A stretch of 64,000 bases of DNA from Halorussus salinus (lineage in GTDB: Archaea > Halobacteriota > Halobacteria > Halobacteriales > Haladaptataceae). Below, piece after piece: positions 16,974 through 25,770 of this stretch. The stretch is from NCBI RefSeq assembly GCF_004765815.2, contig NZ_SBIS02000008.1:124001-188000 (forward strand), read 5' to 3'. Both the position numbers and the translations under genes were made by a program. The notes under the pieces are model-generated. The model worked only from the letters and a program-made list of their open reading frames with translations. It made no database searches and was not told the DNA's origin. Within the stretch, counting starts at the first letter, position 1; each line of letters begins with the position of its first letter.

Positions 16974-18821
16974 TTACTGCTCGGCGCTCGCTGTCGCCTC
17001 CGGAAGCCGACGCTGAAGGAAGTCGTCGAGCGTCCGGAACGTGCGTCTCTTCTGGTCGATGTCCGACGAGGAATGGCCCTCCTCGCCCAACTCGACGTAC
17101 TCGAAGTCGCCCTCCTCGCCCTCCTCGAAGTCAGCGTCCAGTAGCGCGTCCCGGAAGATGCGGGCCTGCGAGACCGGAACCCTGCTGTCGTTGACGCCGT
17201 GGAGCATCAGGAGGGGCGCGTCCAGATTCTCGGCGTACTCGACGGGACTGCGCTCCCGATAGAGGTCCGGGTTCTCGTCGGGAGTGCCCAGATACTTCTC
17301 CATCAGTTCGGTCCGGAAGTGGGGCATCGTGTTCTCGTACATCTCTTCGAGGTCGGTTAGCCCGATCCACGCGATGCCCGCGGCGTAGAGTTCCGGGTAC
17401 TGCACCATCTGCCAGTAGGCCGAGTACCCGCCGTAAGAACCGCCGAAGACGACCACGCGGTCCTCGTCTATCCAATCCTTGTCGGTGACTTGCCGGGTCG
17501 CTTCGGCGATGTCTTCCTGCTCGCCGCCGCCCCAGTCGTCGTAGAGTCGTTCCACGAACTCCCGGCCGCGCCCGGTCGAACCGCGGTAGTTGACCTTCAG
17601 GACGCTGTAGCCCCGCGAGACGAGGAACTGGGTGTAGAGTCCCCACCCGCGCTTGTCGGCGTGGCGCGGGCCGCCGTGAGGGTTCACGACGAGCGGCGAC
17701 GGTCGCTCGCCGGAGTCGTACAGTAGCGCGCCGATGTCGAGTCCGTCGTGCGATTCGAACTGGAAGTAGTCGGCGTCGGCGAACCGGTCGGGGTCGAACG
17801 CGCCGTACTCGGCTTCGACCAGCGTCTCGTACTCGTCGGCTTCGAGGTCGTAGACCAGCAGTTCGGGCCGACTGTCGGGCGTGGCGTGGATGACGAGAAC
17901 CCGGTCGTCGCCGAGGAAGGGGTTCGTCTGGTCCAAACTCGATAACACCGCCACCCCGTCGGGCAGGTCCAACTCGCGGCCTTCACCGGTCTCCACGTCG
18001 TAGACGACCGGCACGTCGGCGGCGTCGCGCGTCCGCTTGGCGAGAATCCGCTGGCCGTCCGGGAAGAAGCCGACCGGCCTCTCGTCGGCGTCGGCGTCGC
18101 CGAACCACGTCACCGCCTCTGCGTCGAGGTCGTAGACGCCGCATCGCTCGAAGTTCTCGGTATTGTCGCCGACCAGCAGGCGCTCGCCCTCCGGTCCCCA
18201 GTCGGCGGGGGACGCCTCGGCCCCGGTCTCGCCGATGTCGAGGTTTCGGGGGTCGCTCCCGTCGGCGTTCGCCACGTACACGTCCGCGTTGGCGAACTCC
18301 TCGGACTCGTTGGTCGTGTAGGCGACGCGCTCGCAGTCGGGCGAGAGCGTCCCCCCACCGACCGCGCGCTCGTAGTCGGTTATCTTGGTCGTCTCGCCCG
18401 ATTCGAGGTCGTGGCGATAGAGGTTCATCTGGCCGTCCGCCGACGAGCCGACCAGTAGGGTCTCGCCGTCCTCGCCCACGTCGGCGAGACGCGTCTGGCC
18501 GTCGAGTTCGACCACGGATTCGACCTCGCCGTCGCGGTCGATGGCGAACACGTCGTTCTGCTCGTCGCCGCCCTCGTCGTCGTGGTAGAAGATTCGGTCG
18601 CCGTCGGCGCTCCACTTGAGGTACCACTGGGCGTTGCGCGGCACCTCGCCGTCGCTGACCTGCCGCATCTCCCCCGTCTCGACGTTCACGAGGTGCAACT
18701 CGTTGCGTCCCGAAACGTCGTAGTACAGCGCCACCTCGTCGCCGTCCGGCGACGCTGTCGGGTGGTAGAAACTCGGGAGTCCAGCGAGTTCTTCGAGTAC
18801 GTCATTGTCTCTATCTGTCAC
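16974..18821 (-). CDS. S9 family serine peptidase (prolyl oligopeptidase/acylaminoacyl type)
   Basis: 615 residues from GTG 18821, selected because tataaaa lies 26 bases upstream (leaderless). The N-terminal ~350 residues form a TolB/WD-like beta-propeller with repeated S-x-D-G-x-R motifs. The C-terminal alpha/beta hydrolase has the nucleophile in FGGSYGGYS (about Ser462), Asp in HGVNDSRVP (about Asp545) and His in GEEGHSSSD (about His583). It cleaves short peptides or acylated N-termini in the cytoplasm by family analogy; no signal peptide. Confidence 0.92.
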   Translation of the reverse strand: MTDRDNDVLEELAGLPSFYHPTASPDGDEVALYYDVSGRNELHLVNVETGEMRQVSDGEVPRNAQWYLKWSADGDRIFYHDDEGGDEQNDVFAIDRDGEVESVVELDGQTRLADVGEDGETLLVGSSADGQMNLYRHDLESGETTKITDYERAVGGGTLSPDCERVAYTTNESEEFANADVYVANADGSDPRNLDIGETGAEASPADWGPEGERLLVGDNTENFERCGVYDLDAEAVTWFGDADADERPVGFFPDGQRILAKRTRDAADVPVVYDVETGEGRELDLPDGVAVLSSLDQTNPFLGDDRVLVIHATPDSRPELLVYDLEADEYETLVEAEYGAFDPDRFADADYFQFESHDGLDIGALLYDSGERPSPLVVNPHGGPRHADKRGWGLYTQFLVSRGYSVLKVNYRGSTGRGREFVERLYDDWGGGEQEDIAEATRQVTDKDWIDEDRVVVFGGSYGGYSAYWQMVQYPELYAAGIAWIGLTDLEEMYENTMPHFRTELMEKYLGTPDENPDLYRERSPVEYAENLDAPLLMLHGVNDSRVPVSQARIFRDALLDADFEEGEEGDFEYVELGEEGHSSSDIDQKRRTFRTLDDFLQRRLPEATASAEQ

Positions 18822-18843
18822 GAACCACACTATATATCTGGAG

Positions 18844-18850
18844 TATAAAA
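18844..18850 (-). promoter_or_regulatory. TATA box for S9 peptidase gene
   Basis: tataaaa on the plus strand (ttttata reading the minus strand), centred 26 bases from GTG 18821. A strong archaeal box in a GC-rich background. Confidence 0.6.
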
Positions 18851-18957
18851 ATATTGGCAAAACGATACTCCTGTCGGAGGGTTCTGTTATCCGGCGCGGG
18901 ACCTACCTCGCTCGCGCTGGCCCGAAGGGCTTACACGCAGTCCGGCGTCTTCCGGGT

Positions 18958-19650
18958 ATGCGACACGACATCGAATCCGGCCCCGCGTACTCGCTGTTGA
19001 ACGTCACGCTCGAAGACGGCGAGGAGATACGGGCGGAGGGCGGCGCGATGGTCAGTCACGGGGAGAACGTCTCGATGGACACGAACGCGACCGGCGGGTT
19101 CCTCACGTCGCTCCGTCGGAGCGTCTTCGGCGGCGAGAGCTTCTTCCAGAACACGTTCGCCGCGTCGGGCGGCGAGGGCGACCTGACGCTCGCGCCGCCC
19201 CTGCCCGGCGACGTGGCTCACGAAGACCTGTCCGACGAGACCGTCTACGTCCAGTCGGGGTCGTACGTCGCGGGCGACACCGGACTCGACGTGGACACCG
19301 AGTTCGGCGGCGCGAAGACGTTCTTCGGGAGCGAGGGCCTCTTCTTGCTCCGGGTCTCGGGGTCCGGCCCGCTGTTCGTATCGAGTTACGGGGCCATCAA
19401 GGCGGTCGATTTGAGTGACGGCGAGAGCTACACCGTGGACACGGGCCACATCGTCGCGTTCGAGGCCAGCGCCGACTTCGCGGTTCGCCGGGTCGCGGGC
19501 CTGAAATCCACGATTCTCTCGGGCGAGGGACTGGTCTGTCGGTTCGAGGGGCCGGGCCGGGTGTGGCTCCAGACCCGGAGTCCCGACGCCTTCCTGTCGT
19601 GGCTCCTGCCGAAGATTCCACAGACGACGTACGCCAACAACAACCCGTGA
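18958..19650 (+). CDS. AIM24 / TIGR00266 family protein
   Basis: 230 residues from ATG 18958. The beta-rich fold shows family features: an opening IESGPAYSLLNVTLEDGEEI, GGAMVSHGENVSMDT, a central FAASGGEGDLTLAPPLPGD and GLFLLRVSGSGPLFVSSYGAI. AIM24-like proteins are soluble beta-helix or trefoil proteins of unclear role. No signal peptide or catalytic site. The in-frame extension upstream of 18958 overlaps the peptidase promoter and is not used. Confidence 0.88.
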   Translation: MRHDIESGPAYSLLNVTLEDGEEIRAEGGAMVSHGENVSMDTNATGGFLTSLRRSVFGGESFFQNTFAASGGEGDLTLAPPLPGDVAHEDLSDETVYVQSGSYVAGDTGLDVDTEFGGAKTFFGSEGLFLLRVSGSGPLFVSSYGAIKAVDLSDGESYTVDTGHIVAFEASADFAVRRVAGLKSTILSGEGLVCRFEGPGRVWLQTRSPDAFLSWLLPKIPQTTYANNNP

Positions 19651-19660
19651 GGCGCGCTCT

Positions 19661-20353
19661 CTACTCCCACTCGTCCACGAGGATACCGAACACCTTCCGC
19701 TCGGCGGCCCGGAGGTGCTGTGAGAACGTCGTGCTGGTGACGCCGAGTCGTTCGGCGACCTCCTCGCCGGACTCGCCGCGGGGCCACTCGAAGTAGCCCG
19801 CGACGAACGCCGCCTCCAGTACCTCGCGCTGGCGGTCGGTCAGTCGCTCGGAGACGGCCGTCGCGAACTCCCGGCGGGTGAACACCGGCACGTCGTGGTC
19901 CTTCTGGCGGCGCGCGACGACCTCCGCCGACGGGTGGGTCTCCAGAAAGGTCTCCACGACCGTCGAGACGCGATAGACCGTCGGCACCTCCGCGACAATG
20001 CGGGCCTCGCCGTCCCGACTCCGGAGTTCGCGGGGAATCGCGCCCGCGTCGGTCAGCGTCACGACGAAGTGGTCGGCGGGTTCGCTCACGACGACTTCCA
20101 CGACGCCGCCGTCGTCGCTGGCGTCCATCGTCCGCGCTTCGAGACTGTCGTACTCCTCGATGCAGGCGAGGACTTCCGCGGCGGTCGCCCCCGAGAAGCA
20201 GTGGAAGATGGCGTAGGTGTCGTCTCCTCTGGGGACGATCTGCTCGACGCGCGTCCGGCAGTCGAGGCGCTCCGGTATCGAGACCAGCGGGTACCGGTCG
20301 TCGGTGACGCGGAACTCGACCTCGACGACTGCGTCGCTCTGTGGCTCGGACAC
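19661..20353 (-). CDS. Bacterio-opsin-activator-type HTH regulator (HTH_10)
   Basis: 230 residues from GTG 20353. The first ~160 residues form a bacterioopsin-activator-like sensory region. The C-terminal HTH_10 is clear: LTDRQREVLEAAFVAGYFEW then GVTSTTFSQHLRAAERKV. It is a DNA-binding regulator; the inducer is not visible. It is divergently arranged from the DyP-like lipoprotein gene (134 bases between starts), so control of that gene is plausible. Confidence 0.87.
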   Translation of the reverse strand: MSEPQSDAVVEVEFRVTDDRYPLVSIPERLDCRTRVEQIVPRGDDTYAIFHCFSGATAAEVLACIEEYDSLEARTMDASDDGGVVEVVVSEPADHFVVTLTDAGAIPRELRSRDGEARIVAEVPTVYRVSTVVETFLETHPSAEVVARRQKDHDVPVFTRREFATAVSERLTDRQREVLEAAFVAGYFEWPRGESGEEVAERLGVTSTTFSQHLRAAERKVFGILVDEWE

Positions 20354-20486
20354 GGTGGAGACTCGCCGAACCAACTCGGCGAACTCAGTTGAACGTTTGG
20401 TTACCGGAGAACTCCTTCGAACCGCCCGCACGCTTTCGACGCCGGAACCAGAATCCCCTTTTGGGTCGGGTCCTAAGTTCTCGCCG

Positions 20487-21953
20487 ATGAACGACACCGG
20501 ACCCACCGACGCCGACGAGCGCGAAGGCGACGCGCGGGAGGCCCCGACCCGCGAGGCCGACGGGGCCGACGCTGGTGCGCCAGACACCGGTACGTCGGAC
20601 GCCGGTTCGCCGGACGCCGGTGCCTCGGATACCGGTTCGCCGGATGCCGGTTCGCCGGATGCCACCGGAGGCGGCGAACGGGGCATCTCCCGGCGGGACT
20701 TCGCCAAGGCGGCGGTCGCTATCGGGGGCGCGTCGGCGCTGTCGGCCTGCCTGAGCCGCGGCGACGACCTCGACGTGGCCACCGGACCGGACGACCTCTC
20801 GACGCTTCCCGCGCGCCAGCACGCGTGGGACGGGTTTCTGGCCCGCGACGACCACGGCAACGTGAAAGCGCCGCGCCACCGCGTTCTCCTCTTGCTGAAC
20901 TACGCGGGCGAGGGCGCGCCGAGCGACGCGGACCGCCGGACCGCCGAGTCGGCCTTCCGGAGCCTCGAACGCGCCTACGAGCGCGGCGGAAAGGGACTGC
21001 TCTTTACCGTCGGCTACTCGCCGTCGTACTTCGACCGATTCGACGCCGACCTGCCCGACTCGGTGGACTTGCAGGAGCCGAAGGCGCTGGCCTCCTTCGA
21101 GGACCCGAAACTCGACCGACAGGACGCCGTGGTTCACCTCGCCAGCGACCACGCCGAGGTCGTGCTGGCCGCCGAGGAGGCCCTCCTCGGGAACAGCGAC
21201 AAAGCCAACGGCGTCGAGATGGAAGCCGACCTCTCGGGAGTCTTCCAGAAGGCCGACCGCCGGACGGGGTTCATCGGCGAGGGCCTGCCCGCCGACCATC
21301 AGGACGTGGACGGGATTCCCGACTCCGAACCCGTGGACGAGGAGTCCCCGCTCTACATGGGCTTCAAGTCCGGGTTCCAGAAGAATCAGGCCAGCGAGGA
21401 CCGCGTGACGATTCGGGAGGGTCCGTTCTCCGGCGGCACCACCTCGCAGGTCTCGAAGATTCGGCTGAACTTGGACCAGTGGTACGGCCAAGACAGTCGC
21501 TACCAGCGCGTCGGCAAGATGTTCTGCCCGGTCCACGCCGAGGAGGGCCTCGTGGAGGGCGCGGGCGACAACTTGGGGGACTCCTCGAAGATGGAAGCGA
21601 CGGGCTGTCCCGCCCACGCCGAGGACCACGCGCGGACGAAGGGGATGGTCGGCCACTCCCAGAAGACGGCCCGAGCGCGGGACGACGACGACTCGCCGCT
21701 GATGATCCGCCGGGACTTCGACTCGACCGACGACGGCAAGGCGGGCCTGCACTTCGTCTCGCTCCAGCGCACTATCTCGGACTTCGTGGACACCCGCGAC
21801 GCGATGAACGGCGAAGACCTCGCGGAACGCTCCGCCGTCGGCCAGATGAACAACAACGGCATCCTGCAGTACATGGACGTGGTTCGGCGCGGGAACTTTC
21901 TCCTCCCGCCCCGCGCAAAGCGCGCCCTACCGACGCCGAATCCGGAGAACTGA
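20487..21953 (+). CDS. DyP/EfeB-like Tat lipoprotein (DUF7405-like)
   Basis: 488 residues from ATG 20487, with a T-rich box 27 bases upstream. The N-terminal 65 residues are an Asp/Gly/Ser/Pro repeat (units like SPDAG), followed by a Tat lipobox signal (SRRDFAKAAV ... ALSAC). The mature part resembles DyP-type peroxidases such as EfeB: GGTTSQVSKIRLNLDQWY parallels the GG.Y.V.R.I...W block and HFVSLQRTISDFV the Y/Q-R block. The heme His and the catalytic Asp are not certain. It may act on heme or iron at the membrane face. Confidence 0.65.
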   Translation: MNDTGPTDADEREGDAREAPTREADGADAGAPDTGTSDAGSPDAGASDTGSPDAGSPDATGGGERGISRRDFAKAAVAIGGASALSACLSRGDDLDVATGPDDLSTLPARQHAWDGFLARDDHGNVKAPRHRVLLLLNYAGEGAPSDADRRTAESAFRSLERAYERGGKGLLFTVGYSPSYFDRFDADLPDSVDLQEPKALASFEDPKLDRQDAVVHLASDHAEVVLAAEEALLGNSDKANGVEMEADLSGVFQKADRRTGFIGEGLPADHQDVDGIPDSEPVDEESPLYMGFKSGFQKNQASEDRVTIREGPFSGGTTSQVSKIRLNLDQWYGQDSRYQRVGKMFCPVHAEEGLVEGAGDNLGDSSKMEATGCPAHAEDHARTKGMVGHSQKTARARDDDDSPLMIRRDFDSTDDGKAGLHFVSLQRTISDFVDTRDAMNGEDLAERSAVGQMNNNGILQYMDVVRRGNFLLPPRAKRALPTPNPEN

Positions 21954-22023
21954 AGCGTCTCGTTTGACTCGTCGGTTGTCTTCCGATGTCGTTACCTATT
22001 AACAAAAGATACGGCCCTTACGA

Positions 22024-22272
22024 TCAATCGAGTCGGCGCTGTCGCTCTGCCCAAAACATGAGTTCATCCCGCATTTCGTCGGGTACGTCTCCAAAGAGAC
22101 AACCGAGACGGTTGCCAAGGTTCTGCCAACTCAACCTATTGAATGTTCCCTCGTTGTACGGGCCGCTTTCGAGTGCGTCTTGCCAGCCTTGATGGAATGT
22201 ACGCTCACGACTACTATCGAGTGGTTTCCGGATGTCTTCTTCGTACATCGAAAGAACATCTTGTGAGACCAT
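22024..22272 (-). CDS. Small hypothetical protein, AT-rich
   Basis: 82 residues starting at ATG 22272 (an ATG at 22290 is an alternative). An ataaaa box 29 bases upstream fits a leaderless start. The protein is acidic and helical (VLSMYEEDIRKPLDSSRERT, DEMRDELMFWAERQRRLD) with no recognised family. Its codons are far richer in A/T than neighbouring genes, suggesting recent acquisition. Confidence 0.5.
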   Translation of the reverse strand: MVSQDVLSMYEEDIRKPLDSSRERTFHQGWQDALESGPYNEGTFNRLSWQNLGNRLGCLFGDVPDEMRDELMFWAERQRRLD

Positions 22273-22420
22273 GCCTACAATTGTCATCATGAAGGGCCAT
22301 AAAACCCATCCAGACTCCCACGCTCAGCGGAATACTCGGAAGCAAACGCGAATAGTGTACTGAACGCAACCTCTCACGTACTCTCGAAGTCCATTATGTA
22401 GTCAATTTGCTGAGGTCGAT

Positions 22421-22439
22421 GGTTTCGTTTCACGAAACC
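22421..22439. promoter_or_regulatory. Inverted repeat (candidate operator) upstream of FAH gene
   Basis: GGTTTCGT and ACGAAACC are perfect 8-bp arms around a 3-base centre, about 30 bases upstream of the tttatc box of the fumarylacetoacetate-hydrolase gene. The position fits an activator or repressor site. Confidence 0.45.
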
Positions 22440-22467
22440 CCCACGTCGTTGCGGATTCCTGAACCTC

Positions 22468-22473
22468 TTTATC
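22468..22473 (+). promoter_or_regulatory. TATA-like box for FAH-family gene
   Basis: tttatc centred 25 bases before ATG 22496, so the transcript is probably leaderless. Confidence 0.5.
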
Positions 22474-22495
22474 CTGCCCCGACACACCCACGCAC

Positions 22496-23227
22496 ATGCG
22501 AACAGTCAGATTCCGCGACCCCGCTGGCTCCACCCGAACCGGCGAGTGGACCGACGAGGGCATCGAGGCCGCCGACCGAACCTACGACGAGTCCGAGGTC
22601 GAGATTCTCCCGCCCTGTGACCCCTCGAAAATCGTCTGCGTGGGGCTGAACTACGCCGACCACGCCGCCGAGCGCGACAAGGACGTTCCCGAGCGTCCAC
22701 TCCTCTTTCTCAAGCCGCCGAACGCGCTGTCGGCCCACGGCGACACCGTGCCGCTCCCGGCCGGGAAAGAGCGCGTGGACCACGAAGCCGAGTTGGCGGT
22801 CGTCATCGGCGAGCAGGCCCGCAACGTCTCGGCCGACGAGGCCATGAACTACGTCGCGGGGTTCACCTGCATGGACGACGTGTCGAACCGCGACGACCAA
22901 GACCGCGAGCAGAACTGGGTCCGGGGCAAGGCGTTCGACAACTCCGCGCCGCTCGGTCCCGTCCTCGCCACGCCCGACGAGGTGCCCGACGACGCCAGCG
23001 TCGAACTGCGCGTCAACGGCGAGACGAGGCAGGCCTCCTCGCGCGAGGAGTTCATCTTCTCGGTCCCGGAACTCATCGAGGAGATAACGACCTATCTCAC
23101 GCTCGAACCGGGCGACGTGATTTCGACCGGCACGCCCGGCGGGGTCGCACCGCTGGAAGACGGCGACGAGGTCGAGGTAGAAGTCGAGGGCGTCGGCGTG
23201 CTTCGCCACGGCGTCCGGCAGGCCTGA
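22496..23227 (+). CDS. Fumarylacetoacetate hydrolase family protein
   Basis: 243 residues. The FAH fold is recognised from IVCVGLNYADHAAE, PLLFLKPPNALSAHGD, DHEAELAVVIGE, CMDDVSNRDDQ and DVISTGTPGGVAPLEDGDEV. The metal ligands E-x-E and D are present in DHEAELAVV and TCMDDVSNRD. Family members hydrolyse or decarboxylate beta-diketo acids or act as acylpyruvases. No aromatic catabolism genes surround it, so the substrate is open. Confidence 0.92.
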   Translation: MRTVRFRDPAGSTRTGEWTDEGIEAADRTYDESEVEILPPCDPSKIVCVGLNYADHAAERDKDVPERPLLFLKPPNALSAHGDTVPLPAGKERVDHEAELAVVIGEQARNVSADEAMNYVAGFTCMDDVSNRDDQDREQNWVRGKAFDNSAPLGPVLATPDEVPDDASVELRVNGETRQASSREEFIFSVPELIEEITTYLTLEPGDVISTGTPGGVAPLEDGDEVEVEVEGVGVLRHGVRQA

Positions 23228-23309
23228 GGAACGCTCCGGCACGGCGTTCGGCAGGCTCGACCGCCGCGAGCGAGAAGATTTTACCGACGACGCGCCGTAG
23301 TTCCGGACG

Positions 23310-23543
23310 ATGACCGACCAGCGCGCGACGGTGACGTGTCCCGACTGCGACCTCCACGAAGCGTTTCGGAAACTCGGCGCGGCCCGCGAGCGAATCGAGG
23401 AGCATCGCACCGAGACCGGCCACGAGGCAATCTGGGACCTCGGCCGCCTCGACGCGGGCGTCGAGCGAGCGGGCGACGAGGCTGGCGTCTGCGGTCGCCC
23501 GGAGTGTACCGACGAGTCGCCGCTGTTCCGCGACGACGTGTGA
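23310..23543 (+). CDS. Small conserved haloarchaeal Cys-pair protein (DUF7542-like)
   Basis: 77 residues. It opens with VTCPDCDLHEAF and closes with VCGRPECTDESPLF, giving two Cys pairs that could bind one zinc. Between them is a charged helix with Glu/Arg/His (ARERIEEHRTETGHEA), reminiscent of small haloarchaeal zinc proteins. It stands alone between the FAH and P19-like genes. No function assigned. Confidence 0.75.
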   Translation: MTDQRATVTCPDCDLHEAFRKLGAARERIEEHRTETGHEAIWDLGRLDAGVERAGDEAGVCGRPECTDESPLFRDDV

Positions 23544-23704
23544 CCGCGCTCGGAGCGAGGACCGCGCTCGGACCGAGTGCCGCGACCGCGGCGCTACGGC
23601 CGCCCCGACTCTGTTTCCGCCGACGCCGACGAGTAGCACCGCTGACACCGCTTTCGACTACCGAACCAGAACCCGTATTTCCCCGACGCCGCTAGCCTCG
23701 ACCG

Positions 23705-24763
23705 ATGAGAAGACGCGACCTCCTCCGGGCCGCGGGACCGCTCGGCCTCGCCGGTCTCTCGGGATGCGTCGGGATGTTCGAGACTCAGTCGGCCGCCCAG
23801 AGCCGGTTCACGACCGTCGAGGACCGCAAAGAGAAGGTGTACTACCCGACCCACATCGACGGGATGACGATGGTTGGGATGGGCGGGCAGGGCCGGTACA
23901 AGGTCGGCCTCATGTACAGTCTCCCCCACGCGTTCTGGACGATTACCGGCCGGAACCTGAACTTGGCGCGCGTCGGCGAGGACGCTACCGCGCACCTGAT
24001 GGCGACCATCTGGGACACGAAGACGAAGACGGTCCTGCCGACCTCCAGAATCGACGCGACGATTCTGAAGGGCGGCGAGGAGGTCGATTCCACCAAGATG
24101 TGGCCCATGCTCTCGCAGAACATGGGCTATCACTTCGGCGACAACGTGCAGTTGGACGGGAGCGGCACCTACACCGCGGAACTCTCGCTGTCGCCGATGC
24201 AGGCCCGCCGGATGGGCGAGTTACAGGGCGCGTTCGGCGACCAGACCACGATGGAAGTCGAGTTTGAACACTCCCGCGAGGAGTTGGGCAACCTCTCGCT
24301 CGAACAGTTGCCCGACAAGCAGGGCGACCCCGGCGCGATAGAGCCGATGGACATGAAGATGCCCATCGCGCAGGTGCCCGAGCGCGGCGACATGCCCAAC
24401 GTCCTCGGGCGGGGCGTTAGCGGCGACGCCGACTTCGTGGCGTTCGCGCCCGACGAGTCGCCCCACTTCGTCCCCGACGGGCAGTCGTATCTGGCGGTGT
24501 CTCCTCGGACGCCGTACAACCGCTACCCCCTGCCGTTCATGTCGCTGTCCGCGAAACTGACCCGGAACGGAAACGCCGTCTTCGACGACATCCTGCGCTC
24601 GGCGCTCGACCCGGAACTGGGCTACCACTACGGCGCGGCGGTCGAGAGCGTCGAGTCGGGCGACTCGCTGACGGTGACGGTGGACGCTCCTCCGCAAGTC
24701 TCGCGCCACGAGGGCTACGAGACCGCGTTCGTGAAGATGCCGAAGATGCAGATGTCGGTGTAG
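23705..24763 (+). CDS. P19-like periplasmic metal-binding lipoprotein (DUF7350-like)
   Basis: 352 residues with a lipoprotein signal (LGLAGLSGCVG). The first half (about 30-180) resembles P19/Tp34 iron-binding proteins: acidic and Met-rich, with YYPTHIDGMTMVGMGGQG and HLMATIWDTKTK. Met/His-rich strings later (EPMDMKMPIAQ, KMPKMQM) suggest metal binding. A cgtatttcc element lies about 30 bases before the ATG. With the EfeB-like lipoprotein 1.8 kb upstream it could form part of an iron or copper acquisition set, though no permease is present. Confidence 0.75.
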   Translation: MRRRDLLRAAGPLGLAGLSGCVGMFETQSAAQSRFTTVEDRKEKVYYPTHIDGMTMVGMGGQGRYKVGLMYSLPHAFWTITGRNLNLARVGEDATAHLMATIWDTKTKTVLPTSRIDATILKGGEEVDSTKMWPMLSQNMGYHFGDNVQLDGSGTYTAELSLSPMQARRMGELQGAFGDQTTMEVEFEHSREELGNLSLEQLPDKQGDPGAIEPMDMKMPIAQVPERGDMPNVLGRGVSGDADFVAFAPDESPHFVPDGQSYLAVSPRTPYNRYPLPFMSLSAKLTRNGNAVFDDILRSALDPELGYHYGAAVESVESGDSLTVTVDAPPQVSRHEGYETAFVKMPKMQMSV

Positions 24764-24783
24764 GCCGCGAGCGGTCGCGTGGG

Positions 24784-25179
24784 CTACTCCTCTACCTCCT
24801 CGGCGTCCATGAGGTCGAACAGGTCCGCGTAGTCGTCGGGCAGTTGCGCGCGGACCTGCTCGATTTCGCCCGCCGGGACGTGTTCGCTGACCAGACCGAC
24901 GACGACCTTTCCGTAGTAGGCGGCGTCGGCGCGGTCCGCGTTCGCGCGGTCGGCGACCCGGCCGACGAACTCGTCGTAGTCGAACCGCTGGCCCGACTCG
25001 GCGACGTGCAGGTAGAAATCGACCTCCATCGGGAGCGGTCCCGCGAGGTCCTCGGCCTCACCTTCCTGCAGGCGCTCGCCGAGCGTCTGGAGGACGGCGC
25101 GAGTCGCCCGGACCGCCCGGCCGGTGTCCGGCAGTTCGAGTCGATTCTGGACCTGACCCATGAAGTCGTCGTACTTCAT
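24784..25179 (-). CDS. DUF2267 domain protein
   Basis: 131 residues from ATG 25179. It shows the DUF2267 layout: MKYDDFMGQVQNRLELPDTG, then ATRAVLQTLGERLQEGEAED, a DFYLHVAESG link, and a second weaker helical half with YDEFVGRVADRANA ... IEQVRAQLPDDYADLFDLM. All helical, acidic, soluble. The domain has no proven activity. The gene is divergent from the downstream universal stress gene, and DUF2267 often sits among stress genes. Confidence 0.88.
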   Translation of the reverse strand: MKYDDFMGQVQNRLELPDTGRAVRATRAVLQTLGERLQEGEAEDLAGPLPMEVDFYLHVAESGQRFDYDEFVGRVADRANADRADAAYYGKVVVGLVSEHVPAGEIEQVRAQLPDDYADLFDLMDAEEVEE

Positions 25180-25293
25180 GTCCGGGCCTAACACGGACGC
25201 CCGAAAATACGTAACGGGTGACGACGATTTTCGGGTCTCGAAGGCCGGAAACTCGCCGGAGTACTCTTGTCAGTCCCAATCGAAGTTCCGCGC

Positions 25294-25740
25294 ATGTACG
25301 ACCGGATTCTGGTGCCGACCGACGGGAGCGGCCCGGCCGACCGCGCCTTCGAGCAGGCGCTCGATTTGGCGGCGACCTACGACGCCGCGCTCCACCTGCT
25401 GTACGTCGTGGACGTGTCGTCGCTGGCGGGCGAGTTCGACGCCGTGACCGTGGTCGAACACCTCGAACGGAGCGGCCGCGAGACCGTCCGGGGACTCCGG
25501 AAGCGCGCCGAGGAGGCGGGCGTCGAGGAGGTGACGACGAAAGTCGTGGAGGGGACGCCGTATCGGACCATCTTGGACTACGCCGACGACGAGGAGATAG
25601 ACCTCGTGGTGATGGGCACCCACGGCCGGACCGGACTCGACCGCTACCTGCTGGGGAGCGTCACCGAGCGCGTCGTCCGGACCGCGGACGTGCCCGTGCT
25701 GACGGTCCGGGGGTCGGGCGAGTCGGACGCGGACGAATAG
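25294..25740 (+). CDS. Universal stress protein, single UspA domain
   Basis: 148 residues from ATG 25294 (an in-frame GTG upstream is less likely because the fold starts MYDRILVPTDGS). The ATP-binding signature is GRTGLDRYLLGS near residue 115. A tactcttg element about 28 bases upstream suits a leaderless transcript. This is a second Usp in the window, here with one domain instead of two. Confidence 0.92.
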   Translation: MYDRILVPTDGSGPADRAFEQALDLAATYDAALHLLYVVDVSSLAGEFDAVTVVEHLERSGRETVRGLRKRAEEAGVEEVTTKVVEGTPYRTILDYADDEEIDLVVMGTHGRTGLDRYLLGSVTERVVRTADVPVLTVRGSGESDADE

Positions 25741-25770
25741 AACTGCACTGCCGCCGGATGGAATCGAACG

